DNA of 64,000 bases. It comes from Hyphomicrobiales bacterium. Its GTDB lineage: Bacteria; Pseudomonadota; Alphaproteobacteria; Rhizobiales; OSC116. The stretch is from positions 23,291 through 87,290 of the forward strand of contig NVUH01000011.1 of the NCBI GenBank assembly GCA_002401855.1, read 5' to 3'. Under the pieces are notes generated by a model that saw nothing but the letters and a program-made list of their open reading frames with translations, ran no database searches and was not told where the DNA came from. Numbering within the stretch: the stretch's first letter is position 1; each line of letters opens with the position of its first letter. A program made the translations under genes and the position numbers. Shown piece by piece: positions 27,346 through 35,954 of this stretch.

Positions 27346-28577
27346 TATAATTTACCTTGCGCGCTCATTGGGTAGATGTTAACCAGCGCGTTTCTCTGTG
27401 TTTTATGTTGATCTTCTTCAAATACCGCCCAACAATTGGCGGTAAGTAAAGGTTTTATTTTAAAGCTTTCTTGGCCTTGCAATATATCAACATTAAGCGT
27501 GCCATTTTCAAATGTGGCAAACGCTTTGTTGAACATTTTAAAGCTATGGTTTTTTATATTGTTTTTTGTCAATTTGGCTTTAATCGGCTGTTCTTGTGGT
27601 AAGCCTTGTAAGGCATCTATCAAGTTGCTGACAAAAAATCGCAATCCAACACTGGCCGAAATTGGGTTGCCAGGCAGGCCAAAATAATAGGCTTTTTGCG
27701 ATTTAAATTTGGCAAATAAGATCGGTTTGCCGGGCCTAATTTTACATTTGTGAAATAGAATCTCAGCGCCTAATTTGCCCAAGCTTTCTGGTATAAAATC
27801 ATGGCGTCCCATCGACACCGCACCTGTCGAAATTATGATATCATATTCGCCCATCAAGCGGTTTAAGCAGTCTTCATAATCCTCGATTTCATCTTTTATG
27901 GTGCCGGCATAACTGACGTCAAAACCCATATCTTGCAGTGTTGCCAATAGATAAGGGCCATTGCTATTGCGAATTTGGCCTGATTGTAATGGCTCACCTG
28001 CATCATCAACAATCTCTTTGCCCGTGCTGATGACCGCAATTGCGGGCTTTTTGTGCACTAAAATTTCGGCCACGCCTATGGTGGCGAGAGCCGCTATATG
28101 CGCCGCGTTGATTTTTTGCCCCGCAGCAATCACCAGATCACCAAGGCCAAAATCTTGCCCTGCTTTGCGGATGTTATTGCCAAGCGGCACATCTGGTTGG
28201 TTTAGTTTTATACGCTCAGGTCGGCCATTGTCATCAGTGTTTACAATGATTACATCCTCAATTTTAATCACCGTATCAAAGCCATCAGGTATGCCGGCAC
28301 CGGTCATAATTTCCCAAGCACCTTCAGTGCCTCGGCTAATCTCATCGCCTGCAAAACTAGAGCCAACAACCATCAGCTCAACCATGCCATTTTGCAAATC
28401 TTGATAACGCACAGCAAACCCATCCATGGCGCTGTTGTCAAATGGCGAGATGAGGCAATCGCAAACCACATCTTGCGCCGCCACAAAACCGAGGCTTTCA
28501 GCAATCGGCAATGTCTGATCACCAAGCATAACAGCTTGTGATAACATTTTCTCAATGGCCAATTCATAAGTGATCAT
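27345..28577 (-). CDS. moeA: Molybdopterin molybdenumtransferase
   Basis: Inserts molybdate into adenylated molybdopterin. The 410-residue protein shows the MoeA layout. The N-terminal substrate segment SPFDNSAMDGFAVRY comes first, then EIMTGAGIPDGFDTVIKIED, the central MoCF-binding domain with IISTGAVSMGRHDFIPESL, and FGLPGNPISASVGLRFFV, followed by a small C-terminal beta domain. Start and stop each overlap a neighbour by one base. Confidence 0.95.
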   Translation of the reverse strand: MITYELAIEKMLSQAVMLGDQTLPIAESLGFVAAQDVVCDCLISPFDNSAMDGFAVRYQDLQNGMVELMVVGSSFAGDEISRGTEGAWEIMTGAGIPDGFDTVIKIEDVIIVNTDDNGRPERIKLNQPDVPLGNNIRKAGQDFGLGDLVIAAGQKINAAHIAALATIGVAEILVHKKPAIAVISTGKEIVDDAGEPLQSGQIRNSNGPYLLATLQDMGFDVSYAGTIKDEIEDYEDCLNRLMGEYDIIISTGAVSMGRHDFIPESLGKLGAEILFHKCKIRPGKPILFAKFKSQKAYYFGLPGNPISASVGLRFFVSNLIDALQGLPQEQPIKAKLTKNNIKNHSFKMFNKAFATFENGTLNVDILQGQESFKIKPLLTANCWAVFEEDQHKTQRNALVNIYPMSAQGKL

Positions 28578-29584
28578 CAGTGAATGTCCTTATTTTGTAC
28601 ATGGGCAATGGCGTGTGGCAAAAGCTCCTTTAGTACTTCAATGCCGTCTTTCACTGCGCCGGTGCTGCCTGCCAAACAAACAATTAGCGTCTCGCCAATC
28701 ACATAAGCCGATGAGCGCGAAATCCAAGTCGATGGCACATGATCTGCAGCTGATGAACGCAGTAATTCGCCAATGCCGACCACTTCATAATCGGCGATTT
28801 CCCCAATCACATCGGGGGTGATGTCGCGCGGGGCAAGCCCCGTGCCACCCGTAGTGAATATCAAATCCACCTTGCCAACAAGATCTAATATATGAGTTTT
28901 TAATGTCTCTTCATCGTCAGGTAATATTTTATAGCTACCAATTTTACCGCCAAAAAACTCAATTTTTTCCATCAATATTTTACCAGAACGGTCTTCATAT
29001 TCGCCCTTACTGGCGCGGTCACTCATCGTCACCACGGCGGCATTTACGCCTTGCATTGGCTGCGCAGATTTGGTTGGCAGCAAGTCTTGCAGCTTGCCAG
29101 GGATGCCGTCAGGGTGCACCCATAGGCCTTTTTTGCCACCCTTTTTAATCAACAGCCGCACATCAGAAATCATCAACGCTGGCTCAACAGGCTTGGTTAA
29201 ATCATACAAAGTCAATAAAGCGGCGTTGACCGCAGCCAAAGCCTCCATTTCAACCCCAGTTTTGGCGGTGGTCGAGACAATTGCATAAGCGCAGACGCTT
29301 AAAGTTTTTGGCTCAAGCTCCAAATATATCGCCACATGGTCAAGCAATAAGGGGTGGCACATAGGTATTTGCTGCCAACAATTTTTAGCGCCTTGCACAC
29401 CGGCAATTTCGGCCAGTTTTAACACATCGCCTTTGGGTAATTTTTCATCACGGATGGCGGCAAAGCCAATTTCCCGCACATATATCCGCCCCATGGTGAT
29501 GGCTTGGCGAAAGGTCGGCGCTTTGCGGGTGATATCCGCCATGTGATATTTGCTGTCGTTAAAAAAACTGGTAATGTCGGGCAT
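28577..29584 (-). CDS. MoaC-MoaB fusion: cyclic pyranopterin synthase and MPT adenylyltransferase-like domain
   Basis: This single 335-residue frame carries two enzymes. Residues 1-155 are MoaC, with Cys76-His77 (MCHPLLLD), TAKTGVEMEALAAV and Lys131 at the positions known from E. coli, then LLIKKGGKKG. Residues ~178-335 are a MoaB/MogA domain (AAVVTMSDRASKGEYEDRSG and TTGGTGLAPRDITPDV). MoaC completes the cyclic pyranopterin; MoaB-type domains adenylate molybdopterin. The linker is about 20 residues. Both active sites look intact. It lies 2 bases after moaA and overlaps moeA. Confidence 0.93.
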   Translation of the reverse strand: MPDITSFFNDSKYHMADITRKAPTFRQAITMGRIYVREIGFAAIRDEKLPKGDVLKLAEIAGVQGAKNCWQQIPMCHPLLLDHVAIYLELEPKTLSVCAYAIVSTTAKTGVEMEALAAVNAALLTLYDLTKPVEPALMISDVRLLIKKGGKKGLWVHPDGIPGKLQDLLPTKSAQPMQGVNAAVVTMSDRASKGEYEDRSGKILMEKIEFFGGKIGSYKILPDDEETLKTHILDLVGKVDLIFTTGGTGLAPRDITPDVIGEIADYEVVGIGELLRSSAADHVPSTWISRSSAYVIGETLIVCLAGSTGAVKDGIEVLKELLPHAIAHVQNKDIH

Positions 29585-29586
29585 AT

Positions 29587-30636
29587 TTAACCGCCTATTG
29601 TGGAAAGATTGGCTGTGGAACCTGTGTCGCCCAAAGCTAAGAAATGGGATGAGGCTTTAAAATTCAACTGTTGCCCAATTAGCTGTTTTAACTCAGCTTG
29701 TTGGTCTGCATGTTGCAATAAATGCCGCAATGAAACCCCTTGATCGCCAAATAAACACAGGCGTAATGCGCCCAAAGAGGTGATACGTAAACGGTTGCAA
29801 TTGGTGCAAAAGTCTTTTGAATAAGGCGCAATAAAACCAATAGAACCAAGATAATTTGGGTGGCTTAACTCAATAGCAGGGCCTGCATCTGCGGCACGTG
29901 GTTTTGCTACCCAACCCTGCGCCAATAATCTATTTTGTAGGCCCGAAGCTGCCACATGGTAGCGGTTAAAATAATCCAAATTATCACCAGTTTGCATCAA
30001 CTCAATATAACGAATGCTGATTGGCTTGTGTTTTACCAAAGCCATAAATTGCGGTAGCTGGTCATCATTGACACCTTTGAGCAAGACAGCATTAATTTTA
30101 ACACTCTCAAAGCCCACGTCAAACGCAGCATCTATGCCGTCTAATATCTCGACCAAACGGTCATGACCTGTCAATTTATGAAAGCGATCAGCATCGAGTG
30201 TATCAATGCTGACATTAAGGGCATTTATGCCCGCCTCATGCCATTTATGAATATTTTGTTTGAGCTTATAACCATTGGTGGTCATGGCCAATTTTGTGAT
30301 ATTTTGTTCGGCTGATATAGCCCGCACAATCTCGATAAAATCCTTGCGTAAAGTCGGCTCGCCACCTGTTAGGCGAATTTTATGGGTGCCCAAAGCAGCA
30401 AAGGCGGCGATTAAATTTCTAATTTCATGTAGTTCAAGAAAGGTTTTTTTAAAGCCCGATTTATAGCCATCGGGCAAGCAATAATCGCAAGAGAAATTGC
30501 ATATATCGGTGATGGATAACCGAAGGTATGGAAATTGACGGCCATGATTGTCCTCTAAAATAGGGGGCAAAATAGGAGCGGGTTCAAAACGCGCAATCTT
30601 GTGGCCTATCGAATGATCGATAAGAGTGTGTTTCAC
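29587..30636 (-). CDS. moaA: GTP 3',8-cyclase (radical SAM)
   Basis: Starts molybdopterin synthesis from GTP. The 349-residue protein has the N-terminal 4Fe-4S motif CNFSCDYC, the radical-SAM LTGGEPTLRKDF segment, the second cluster CTNCNRLRITSLGALRLC, and the required C-terminal Gly-Gly (STIGG). The frame opens at 30684, but that ATG lies inside the structured leader. The GTG at 30636 follows an AAAGGAG ribosome site and is the likely start. It is the first gene of moaA-moaCB-moeA-moaD-moaE. Confidence 0.94.
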   Translation of the reverse strand: MKHTLIDHSIGHKIARFEPAPILPPILEDNHGRQFPYLRLSITDICNFSCDYCLPDGYKSGFKKTFLELHEIRNLIAAFAALGTHKIRLTGGEPTLRKDFIEIVRAISAEQNITKLAMTTNGYKLKQNIHKWHEAGINALNVSIDTLDADRFHKLTGHDRLVEILDGIDAAFDVGFESVKINAVLLKGVNDDQLPQFMALVKHKPISIRYIELMQTGDNLDYFNRYHVAASGLQNRLLAQGWVAKPRAADAGPAIELSHPNYLGSIGFIAPYSKDFCTNCNRLRITSLGALRLCLFGDQGVSLRHLLQHADQQAELKQLIGQQLNFKASSHFLALGDTGSTANLSTIGG

Positions 30637-30756
30637 TTCAAGCACTCCTTTCCAAATACGGGAGACCACGGCGTTTCCACCCATGACCCCGGTCTAAAAA
30701 CCATATTTGAACCAACTTTTGGCCGAACTTAGGTGGATAGACTTCAGAGCTATAAT
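30637..30756 (-). ncRNA. Structured moaA leader, probable Moco riboswitch
   Basis: The RNA between the likely start point (about 30756) and the moaA GTG folds into nested helices. A 9-bp outer stem pairs 30701-30709 with 30653-30661. Inside it an AGAC/GTCT helix (30692-30695 with 30663-30666) encloses a 5-bp helix (30681-30685 with 30667-30671) and a 2-bp helix closed by a GGAA (GNRA) tetraloop. The outer stem ends immediately before the AAAGGAG ribosome site, and a CUCC run in it could pair with GGAG. Moco RNA elements upstream of moaA are known to have a GNRA-capped arm. The class call is inference; the fold is read from the sequence. Confidence 0.55.
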
Positions 30757-30762
30757 TGTTAA

Positions 30763-30789
30763 ATTATAACTTTTGGCCGAAAAGGTCAA
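30763..30789 (-). promoter_or_regulatory. Candidate sigma-70 promoter of the moa operon
   Basis: Read on the minus strand, TTGACC (30784-30789) and TATAAT (30763-30768) are separated by 15 bases, or by 17 to an offset TAATTT. The TATAAT lies in an AT palindrome (arms TATAATT/AATTATA). A 13-bp sequence is directly repeated at 30714-30726 and 30768-30780. Confidence 0.5.
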
Positions 30790-30916
30790 TAAGAACATGC
30801 ATTATTACCAAATTTTGGTCTTAATCTTGTGCTGATCTGGCTGGTTATTTGCTGATGGTAATTAATCTTCAATCATATTAATATAGACTGTAGAGAATGA
30901 AAGTAGATGGGGTTAT

Positions 30917-31828
30917 ATGACTGAAGAACAACAAAAATCTCTGCTCGATCGTGTTGCTGATTGGTGGGAGTCCGAAGATAGTCATAAATTGGCCGATAAA
31001 GACTCGGCGCGTCATGATAAAGATCAAAATATTCGGGTTGATTTGAAAAAATTTGAGTTGGAAAAATGGACTGAACAGCGTATTGAAATACTCGAGATTT
31101 TATGGGGGCGTGGCACGCGCATTCCTGGTGATGAAAAGCTTAACCGCGAATTGTTTGGCGGCGTTGGTTTAAATAGCAAATCCAAAATATTGGATATGGC
31201 GGTTGGCTTGGGCAATTGTGCGCGGATTATCACTAAGGATAGCTTTGCGCATATCGATGTGGTTGAGGCTCATCCCAATCTTTTACCGCATCTGATTAAG
31301 GTGATTAAGGAAGAAAAACTAAGTCGATTTATCTCGATATTAGATGGTGATTTGACCAAGGTTAAATTAAAACGTGCTAAATATGATCTTATCTATGGCC
31401 GAGAGGCGATGTTTAAAATAGAAGATAAAAATTTTATTTTAAAAAAATGTCTCAAAGCGCTTAGTAGTCATGGTCACCTAATTTTCACCGATTTTGTTTT
31501 AGATCGTGATGCGGCATCATATGATATTTTTAAAAATTGGTCAGAGCGCGAAAAATCAATCGTTTACCCCATATCCAAGGGGGCTTATAATCACATGTTT
31601 AATACACTTCAAATGCAATTATATCCAACCATGGACTATTCAAAGCAATACGTGCATCATGTCAATATTGGGTGGCAGCGATTGGAAAGACATCTTAAAA
31701 CTCACAAAATTGACGAAGAATTTGTCGATGTCATGGCTCAAGAGAGTGATTTATGGTTGTCACGGGTGCGCTCGTTGCGCAGTGGCAATTTAAAACTGCT
31801 TAAATTTCATAGTGTTATACAAAAGTAG
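30917..31828 (+). CDS. Class I SAM-dependent methyltransferase-like protein, copy 1
   Basis: I recognise the fold but not the family. The 303-residue protein has a Rossmann-type SAM motif I (KILDMAVGLGNCARII, residues ~95-110), an acidic strand-2 end (IDVVEAHPNLL) and a post-motif strand GHLIFTDFVLDRD. Before the fold lies a conserved ~80-residue N-terminal helical region (LLDRVADWWESED, EKWTEQRIEILEILWGRGTRIPGD). The C terminus ends with an invariant MAQESDLWLSRVRSLRSGNLKLLKFH. The next gene is a paralogue, roughly 60% identical by eye. No signal peptide. Substrate unknown. Confidence 0.7.
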   Translation: MTEEQQKSLLDRVADWWESEDSHKLADKDSARHDKDQNIRVDLKKFELEKWTEQRIEILEILWGRGTRIPGDEKLNRELFGGVGLNSKSKILDMAVGLGNCARIITKDSFAHIDVVEAHPNLLPHLIKVIKEEKLSRFISILDGDLTKVKLKRAKYDLIYGREAMFKIEDKNFILKKCLKALSSHGHLIFTDFVLDRDAASYDIFKNWSEREKSIVYPISKGAYNHMFNTLQMQLYPTMDYSKQYVHHVNIGWQRLERHLKTHKIDEEFVDVMAQESDLWLSRVRSLRSGNLKLLKFHSVIQK

Positions 31829-31856
31829 TCACTATTTTACCGCCAATGGAGTGTAT

Positions 31857-32798
31857 ATGCCGTCACCTATAACAACTGAGTCACAATTAACTGTGCAAAG
31901 CGATAAAGCCTCTTCTTTGCTAGATCGTGTGGCGGCGTGGTGGGCATCGGATGACGGCCACCATCTGGCAGATATAAATGCCAAAAACTATAATAAAAAC
32001 AGAGATATCCATGTCGATATTAATAAATTTGCGCTGGAAGAATGGAGCCAACAACGGGTACAGATTTTAGAAATCTTGTGGGGTGTTGGCACACGGTTGC
32101 CAGGTGATGATGAGCTGAATGGCGAATTGTTCAACCAAGTTTCACTTAATAGTAAATCCAAAATATTAGACATCGCGGTGGGGCTTGGCAATTGCGCGCG
32201 TATGCTGGCAAAAAATAATTTCGCTCATGTTGATGTGATTGACGCCTATCCCGATTTGTTATCGCATTTCATCACCGCGACTAAAGCTGAAAAGTTGGAG
32301 CCATTCATCTCTATTCTGCAAGGCGATTTAAACCAAGTTAAATTGCCAAAGTTGAAATATGATCTAGTCTATGGGCGCGAAGCTTTATTCAAAATTAAAA
32401 ACAAACAGACAGTGCTTGAAAAATGTGTCGATGCGCTTAAGCCGACGGGGCATTTTATCTTCACCGATTTTGTGCTGGAAAAAGATGCGTCGAGTTATAA
32501 AATTTTCAAAAACTGGTCTGCCCGCGAGAAGGCCACGGTTTACCCAGTTTCTCTCACTCAGTATAAAAAAATAATCCATGGGCTGGATATGAGATTATAT
32601 CCAATTGTTGATTATTCGGAGTCATATATTCATCACGTCAATACAGGCTGGTTGCGGCTTAAAGCCTATTTAGAATCTCATAAATTTGATGATGATTTTG
32701 TCGATGTCATGGCGCAAGAATCCGACCTTTGGTTGTCACGGGTGCGAGCATTGCGCAGTGGCAAGCTTAAATTGATTAAATTTCATGTCACATTTTAA
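31857..32798 (+). CDS. Class I SAM-dependent methyltransferase-like protein, copy 2
   Basis: The 313-residue tandem paralogue of the preceding gene has the same order of segments: LLDRVAAWWASDD, LEEWSQQRVQILEILWGVGTRLPGD, motif I KILDIAVGLGNCARM, FIFTDFVLEKD and the C-terminal MAQESDLWLSRVRALRSG. The frame is open from 31812, but ATG 31857 after a TGGAG site fits the alignment with copy 1. It starts 28 bases after copy 1 stops, so they share a transcript. The identical tail implies a selected common surface rather than simple redundancy. Confidence 0.7.
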   Translation: MPSPITTESQLTVQSDKASSLLDRVAAWWASDDGHHLADINAKNYNKNRDIHVDINKFALEEWSQQRVQILEILWGVGTRLPGDDELNGELFNQVSLNSKSKILDIAVGLGNCARMLAKNNFAHVDVIDAYPDLLSHFITATKAEKLEPFISILQGDLNQVKLPKLKYDLVYGREALFKIKNKQTVLEKCVDALKPTGHFIFTDFVLEKDASSYKIFKNWSAREKATVYPVSLTQYKKIIHGLDMRLYPIVDYSESYIHHVNTGWLRLKAYLESHKFDDDFVDVMAQESDLWLSRVRALRSGKLKLIKFHVTF

Positions 32799-32845
32799 GC
32801 CTAGGTTACATTACACTCACTTTAAATTTTCATAGTTGCTTCATA

Positions 32846-33304
32846 TTATTTTTTATCATCGCCATTTTGCTTTTTTTGGCGTTTTAAATTAAACTCGGTA
32901 AACGCGCCATAAGCGGCGGCATACAACAAACCAACGCTTGAAAACCCGCGAAAAAATGCGGCCGGGTCAGCACCTTCGGCACCCAAGGCGACACTGAACA
33001 TGCCACCAATGAGTAAATAATGGCAAATGCGGCCAAGCTGTGGCAAATGCGGAATGGGGTTGCCCAAGGCGGTTTGGCCTTGTTGCACAAACACTTGATA
33101 TTTATCTTCGGGCAAAAAACGTGCGTTAAGCGCCTGATAAATGATCATGAAAACGCAATAAGTGGCGAATAGAAAAAACGCCCGCGCTTCGTTCATAAAA
33201 TTGAACAGGTTACCTGCCAAAGCCAAGGCCAAAACCACGGCGCTGATGGTTAGGTTGGTTTTGTTGAATAAAAGATTTCTATAACGGTCAGTAAATGGCG
33301 TCAC
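32846..33304 (-). CDS. Small membrane protein, unknown function
   Basis: A 152-residue protein with four likely membrane helices: about 17-36, 40-58, 92-108 and 118-138. A basic, Gln/Lys-rich end (KRQKKQNGDDKK) follows. I recognise no motif. It is convergent with the methyltransferase pair and divergent from the PiT transporter. Codon use and composition match its neighbours, so it is probably a real gene. Confidence 0.6.
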   Translation of the reverse strand: MTPFTDRYRNLLFNKTNLTISAVVLALALAGNLFNFMNEARAFFLFATYCVFMIIYQALNARFLPEDKYQVFVQQGQTALGNPIPHLPQLGRICHYLLIGGMFSVALGAEGADPAAFFRGFSSVGLLYAAAYGAFTEFNLKRQKKQNGDDKK

Positions 33305-33412
33305 GGGTATGTCCTTAAATGAATTGGCTATAAATTAAATGTGATATCAATTCATTAGCATGTGATAAATAGCTCGTCTATATCTCTGCTACTTATATTT
33401 GGAAAGAGAATA

Positions 33413-34420
33413 ATGGATTTTTATTTAACTGCAACCGCTATTTTTCTGCTTTTTTTACTGAGCTTTGCCAATGGGGCTAATGATGTGTCCAAATCCATCG
33501 CGACTTTGGCAGGGGCGGGGGTTGCGTCCCTATCCAAAGCGATCAATTGGGGCGTGTTTTGGACTTTGGTCGGCGCGTTATCAGGCATGTTATGGGGCGG
33601 GGCGATTGTTAAAAATTTGAGCCAAAGTTTTTATTCCGCAGATGCCGAGATGAATTTGAATGTTGCGTTAGCCGTCGCCATCGCGCCGATCATTTGGGTG
33701 TTTTTATCGACCTATTTAAAATTGCCAGTATCGACCACACATAGCTTGGTCGGGGCGTTTATCGGCACTGGCCTATTTGCCTATGGGGTCGATGGCATTG
33801 TGTGGCAAAAGGTCGGGGTGAAAATCGTGTTGCCGCTTTTGGTCAGCCCATTTGCGTCAATTTTTTTGGCTATCATTGGCTATAAATTCATCCGCCGTAT
33901 GACCGCTAAATTGCCCAATGGCCAGTATGGTTTGCTGGGGTTTAAATTTCGAATTAACGAAGATATTCTGCATTGGTTTACTAGTGGCCTGCTGACTTTT
34001 GCCCGCGGCTTGAATGACACGCCAAAACTAATTGCGGTTATTTTGCCAATCATCATGCTCAAACCAGAGCAATTGGGCGGTATGTATTATGTGATCGGCG
34101 CGGTTTCGATGAGTTTAGGCGCGTGGCTGATCGGCAAACGTATCACGGTAATTTTGGCCGAAAAAGTCACCAAAATGGATCATCATCAAGGGTTCGCGGC
34201 CAATTTAATTGCCTCATTTTTGGTGATTGGGGCGAGTCGTTTTGGCTTGCCTGTTTCGACCACCCACGTATCCACCTCTGCCATCATTGGGGTGGGCATT
34301 GCTGGCAAAAGTAAATTGGATATGAAGGTGATCATGTCGATGCTCGGCGCATGGATCATCACTGTGCCTGGCGCGGGTTTGATCGCGGGTGCTGGTTATT
34401 ATATTATATGCTTGTTTTAG
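33413..34420 (+). CDS. PiT-family inorganic phosphate transporter
   Basis: The 335-residue cation/phosphate symporter has the two inverted PiT signatures, SFANGANDVSKSIATLAG near the N terminus and FARGLNDTPKLIAVIL in the second half. Each is followed by a PVSTTHS/PVSTTHV helix turn. About nine membrane segments are visible. The frame is open from 33362, but ATG 33413 after GGAAAGAG is the better start. It lies 42 bases before the ArsM gene on the same strand; PiT carriers also accept arsenate, which makes the pairing meaningful. Confidence 0.92.
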   Translation: MDFYLTATAIFLLFLLSFANGANDVSKSIATLAGAGVASLSKAINWGVFWTLVGALSGMLWGGAIVKNLSQSFYSADAEMNLNVALAVAIAPIIWVFLSTYLKLPVSTTHSLVGAFIGTGLFAYGVDGIVWQKVGVKIVLPLLVSPFASIFLAIIGYKFIRRMTAKLPNGQYGLLGFKFRINEDILHWFTSGLLTFARGLNDTPKLIAVILPIIMLKPEQLGGMYYVIGAVSMSLGAWLIGKRITVILAEKVTKMDHHQGFAANLIASFLVIGASRFGLPVSTTHVSTSAIIGVGIAGKSKLDMKVIMSMLGAWIITVPGAGLIAGAGYYIICLF

Positions 34421-34462
34421 TTTTATAAGCTCATATATTGAATTTAAATATTGGAGATTGAA

Positions 34463-35512
34463 ATGTCACAAATTCATGAAGATGTACAAGAATATTATGG
34501 CGAAACGCTCAAAACAAATGAGGATTTGTTGACCAGCGCTTGCTGCCCAACAGACGCGATGCCTGCCTATTTGCGGCCGCTGGTCGGCAATGTGCATGAA
34601 GAGATTGTGAGTAAATTTTACGGTTGTGGCTCGCCCATTCCACCAAAATTAGATGGCATGACGGTGCTAGATTTAGGCTCAGGTAGTGGGCAAGATTGTT
34701 ATGTGTTGAGCCAACTTGTTGGCGAAAGCGGCCAAGTGATTGGGGTCGATATGACCGATCAACAGCTTGATGTGGCGCGTAAATATATCGATTATCACAC
34801 CGAAAAATTTGGATTTGCGAAGCCGAATATTAGCTTTGTGAAGCATTTTATTGAAGATCTTTCCTCCATTGAAGATGCGAGTGTGGATTTGGTGGTGTCT
34901 AACTGTGTGATCAATCTAGCGCCTGAAAAAGACAAAGTTTTTGCTGAGATTTACCGTATTTTAAAACCGGGTGGTGAGCTGTATTTTGCTGATGTGTTTG
35001 CCGATAGGCGGTTGAGTGCTGAGCTTAAGGCTGATCCTGTCATCGTTGGTGAATGTTTGGGCGGGGCGCTTTATGTTGAAGACTATCGCCGCCAAATGTC
35101 GGGGCTGGGTTTTAACATGTCCTATACAGTGAGCAATAGTGTTTTGAGCGTCGAGGATGAGGCGCTGAAGCCTAAGCTTGAGCATATTAATTTTACCTCA
35201 CAAACTGTGCGGGCGTTTAAAATTGAGGCTGAGGATAGAGAAGAAGATTATGGGCATAAAGCTCGCTATGATGGCTCTATTGCTGAGATTGCTGATGCGT
35301 TTGTGCTGGATCAGAATCATAGTTTTGCGGCTGGCGAATGGGTTAGTGTTTCGGGTAATGTGGCGAATATTTTGAGCCAAAGCCGTTATAAGGATGCGTT
35401 TGAGGTTGAAGGTAGTTTTGAGGCGCATCATGGTGGGTTTGCTAGTGATGAGGTGGTTGCGGCGAGTGAGAGTTGTTGTGCGCCTGCGGCGGCTACAACG
35501 GGTTGTTGTTAA
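34463..35512 (+). CDS. arsM: Arsenite methyltransferase, ArsM type
   Basis: The 349-residue SAM-dependent enzyme methylates As(III). SAM motif I is TVLDLGSGSGQDCYVLS. The conserved cysteines are present: a CC pair near residue 28 (SACCPTD), KFYGCGSPIPP, VVSNCVINLAPEKDKVF and VGECLGGALYVEDYRRQM. The C terminus adds CCAPAAATTGCC, a metal-binding-like tail. The branch resembles ArsM linked to arsenosugar formation in marine microbes, but no radical-SAM partner (ArsS) is in the window. ATG 34463 has a GGAG site 6 bases upstream; TTG 34451 is rejected. Probably co-transcribed with the PiT gene. Confidence 0.88.
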   Translation: MSQIHEDVQEYYGETLKTNEDLLTSACCPTDAMPAYLRPLVGNVHEEIVSKFYGCGSPIPPKLDGMTVLDLGSGSGQDCYVLSQLVGESGQVIGVDMTDQQLDVARKYIDYHTEKFGFAKPNISFVKHFIEDLSSIEDASVDLVVSNCVINLAPEKDKVFAEIYRILKPGGELYFADVFADRRLSAELKADPVIVGECLGGALYVEDYRRQMSGLGFNMSYTVSNSVLSVEDEALKPKLEHINFTSQTVRAFKIEAEDREEDYGHKARYDGSIAEIADAFVLDQNHSFAAGEWVSVSGNVANILSQSRYKDAFEVEGSFEAHHGGFASDEVVAASESCCAPAAATTGCC

Positions 35513-35568
35513 GGGGTGAGTTGAATTTTTTTGCGGTGGTTTTGATGTTTCCGTTGGGTGGCGCTCCT

Positions 35569-35939
35569 GTTAATGCTCTGGAAGTTTGCATTTTTACGCC
35601 CACCTTTCGGTGGGCTAGTGGCTCCTGCACCCCAAGGGCACTTCCTCGCTTCGCTCACGGCGCGGGCGCTTGCATCCGCAAGCTTGCTACGGGCTAACCG
35701 CCCGACGGCCAGTCGGCCTTGCCTCTCCCTACGGGTTCGGACTTTTTTTCCATGAAAAGCACAATGAGTAAACAGTTTAGCACCTATATGCGGAGCTTCA
35801 CCAAACTCTAGTTCACTAAGCATAATGCGGTTAGGTTGGGTGGTGAATTTACCGCTGACCAGCGGCTGAGTGGCTTAGCTAGCGAGCGGAGCGAACGCAC
35901 GCAGTGCCAAACATAATGCAAACTTCCAGAGCATTAACT
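35569..35939. repeat. Dispersed palindromic element, copy A (complete, 22-bp perfect terminal inverted repeats)
   Basis: The 442-base gap between ArsM and ferredoxin is mostly this 371-bp unit. Its ends are perfect 22-bp inverted repeats (35569-35590 and 35918-35939, core CTCTGGAAGTTTGCA). Inside are GC-rich small palindromes, such as CCCACCTTTCGGTGGG, and a right part shared with copy B. The minus strand has an open frame (LSELEFGEAPHIGAKLFTH) also found in copy B. There is no transposase and no clear target duplication. Confidence 0.85.
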
Positions 35940-35954
35940 ATCCGCCAACTTTTT

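Noticed and set aside
30637..30684. Upstream ATG start for moaA
   Set aside because: It lies in the structured leader; the GTG at 30636 with AAAGGAG is better placed.
35509..35823. Open frame in element A as an ordinary protein gene
   Set aside because: It spans the repeat and its end, has no ribosome site, and is broken in copy C; kept as a finding only.
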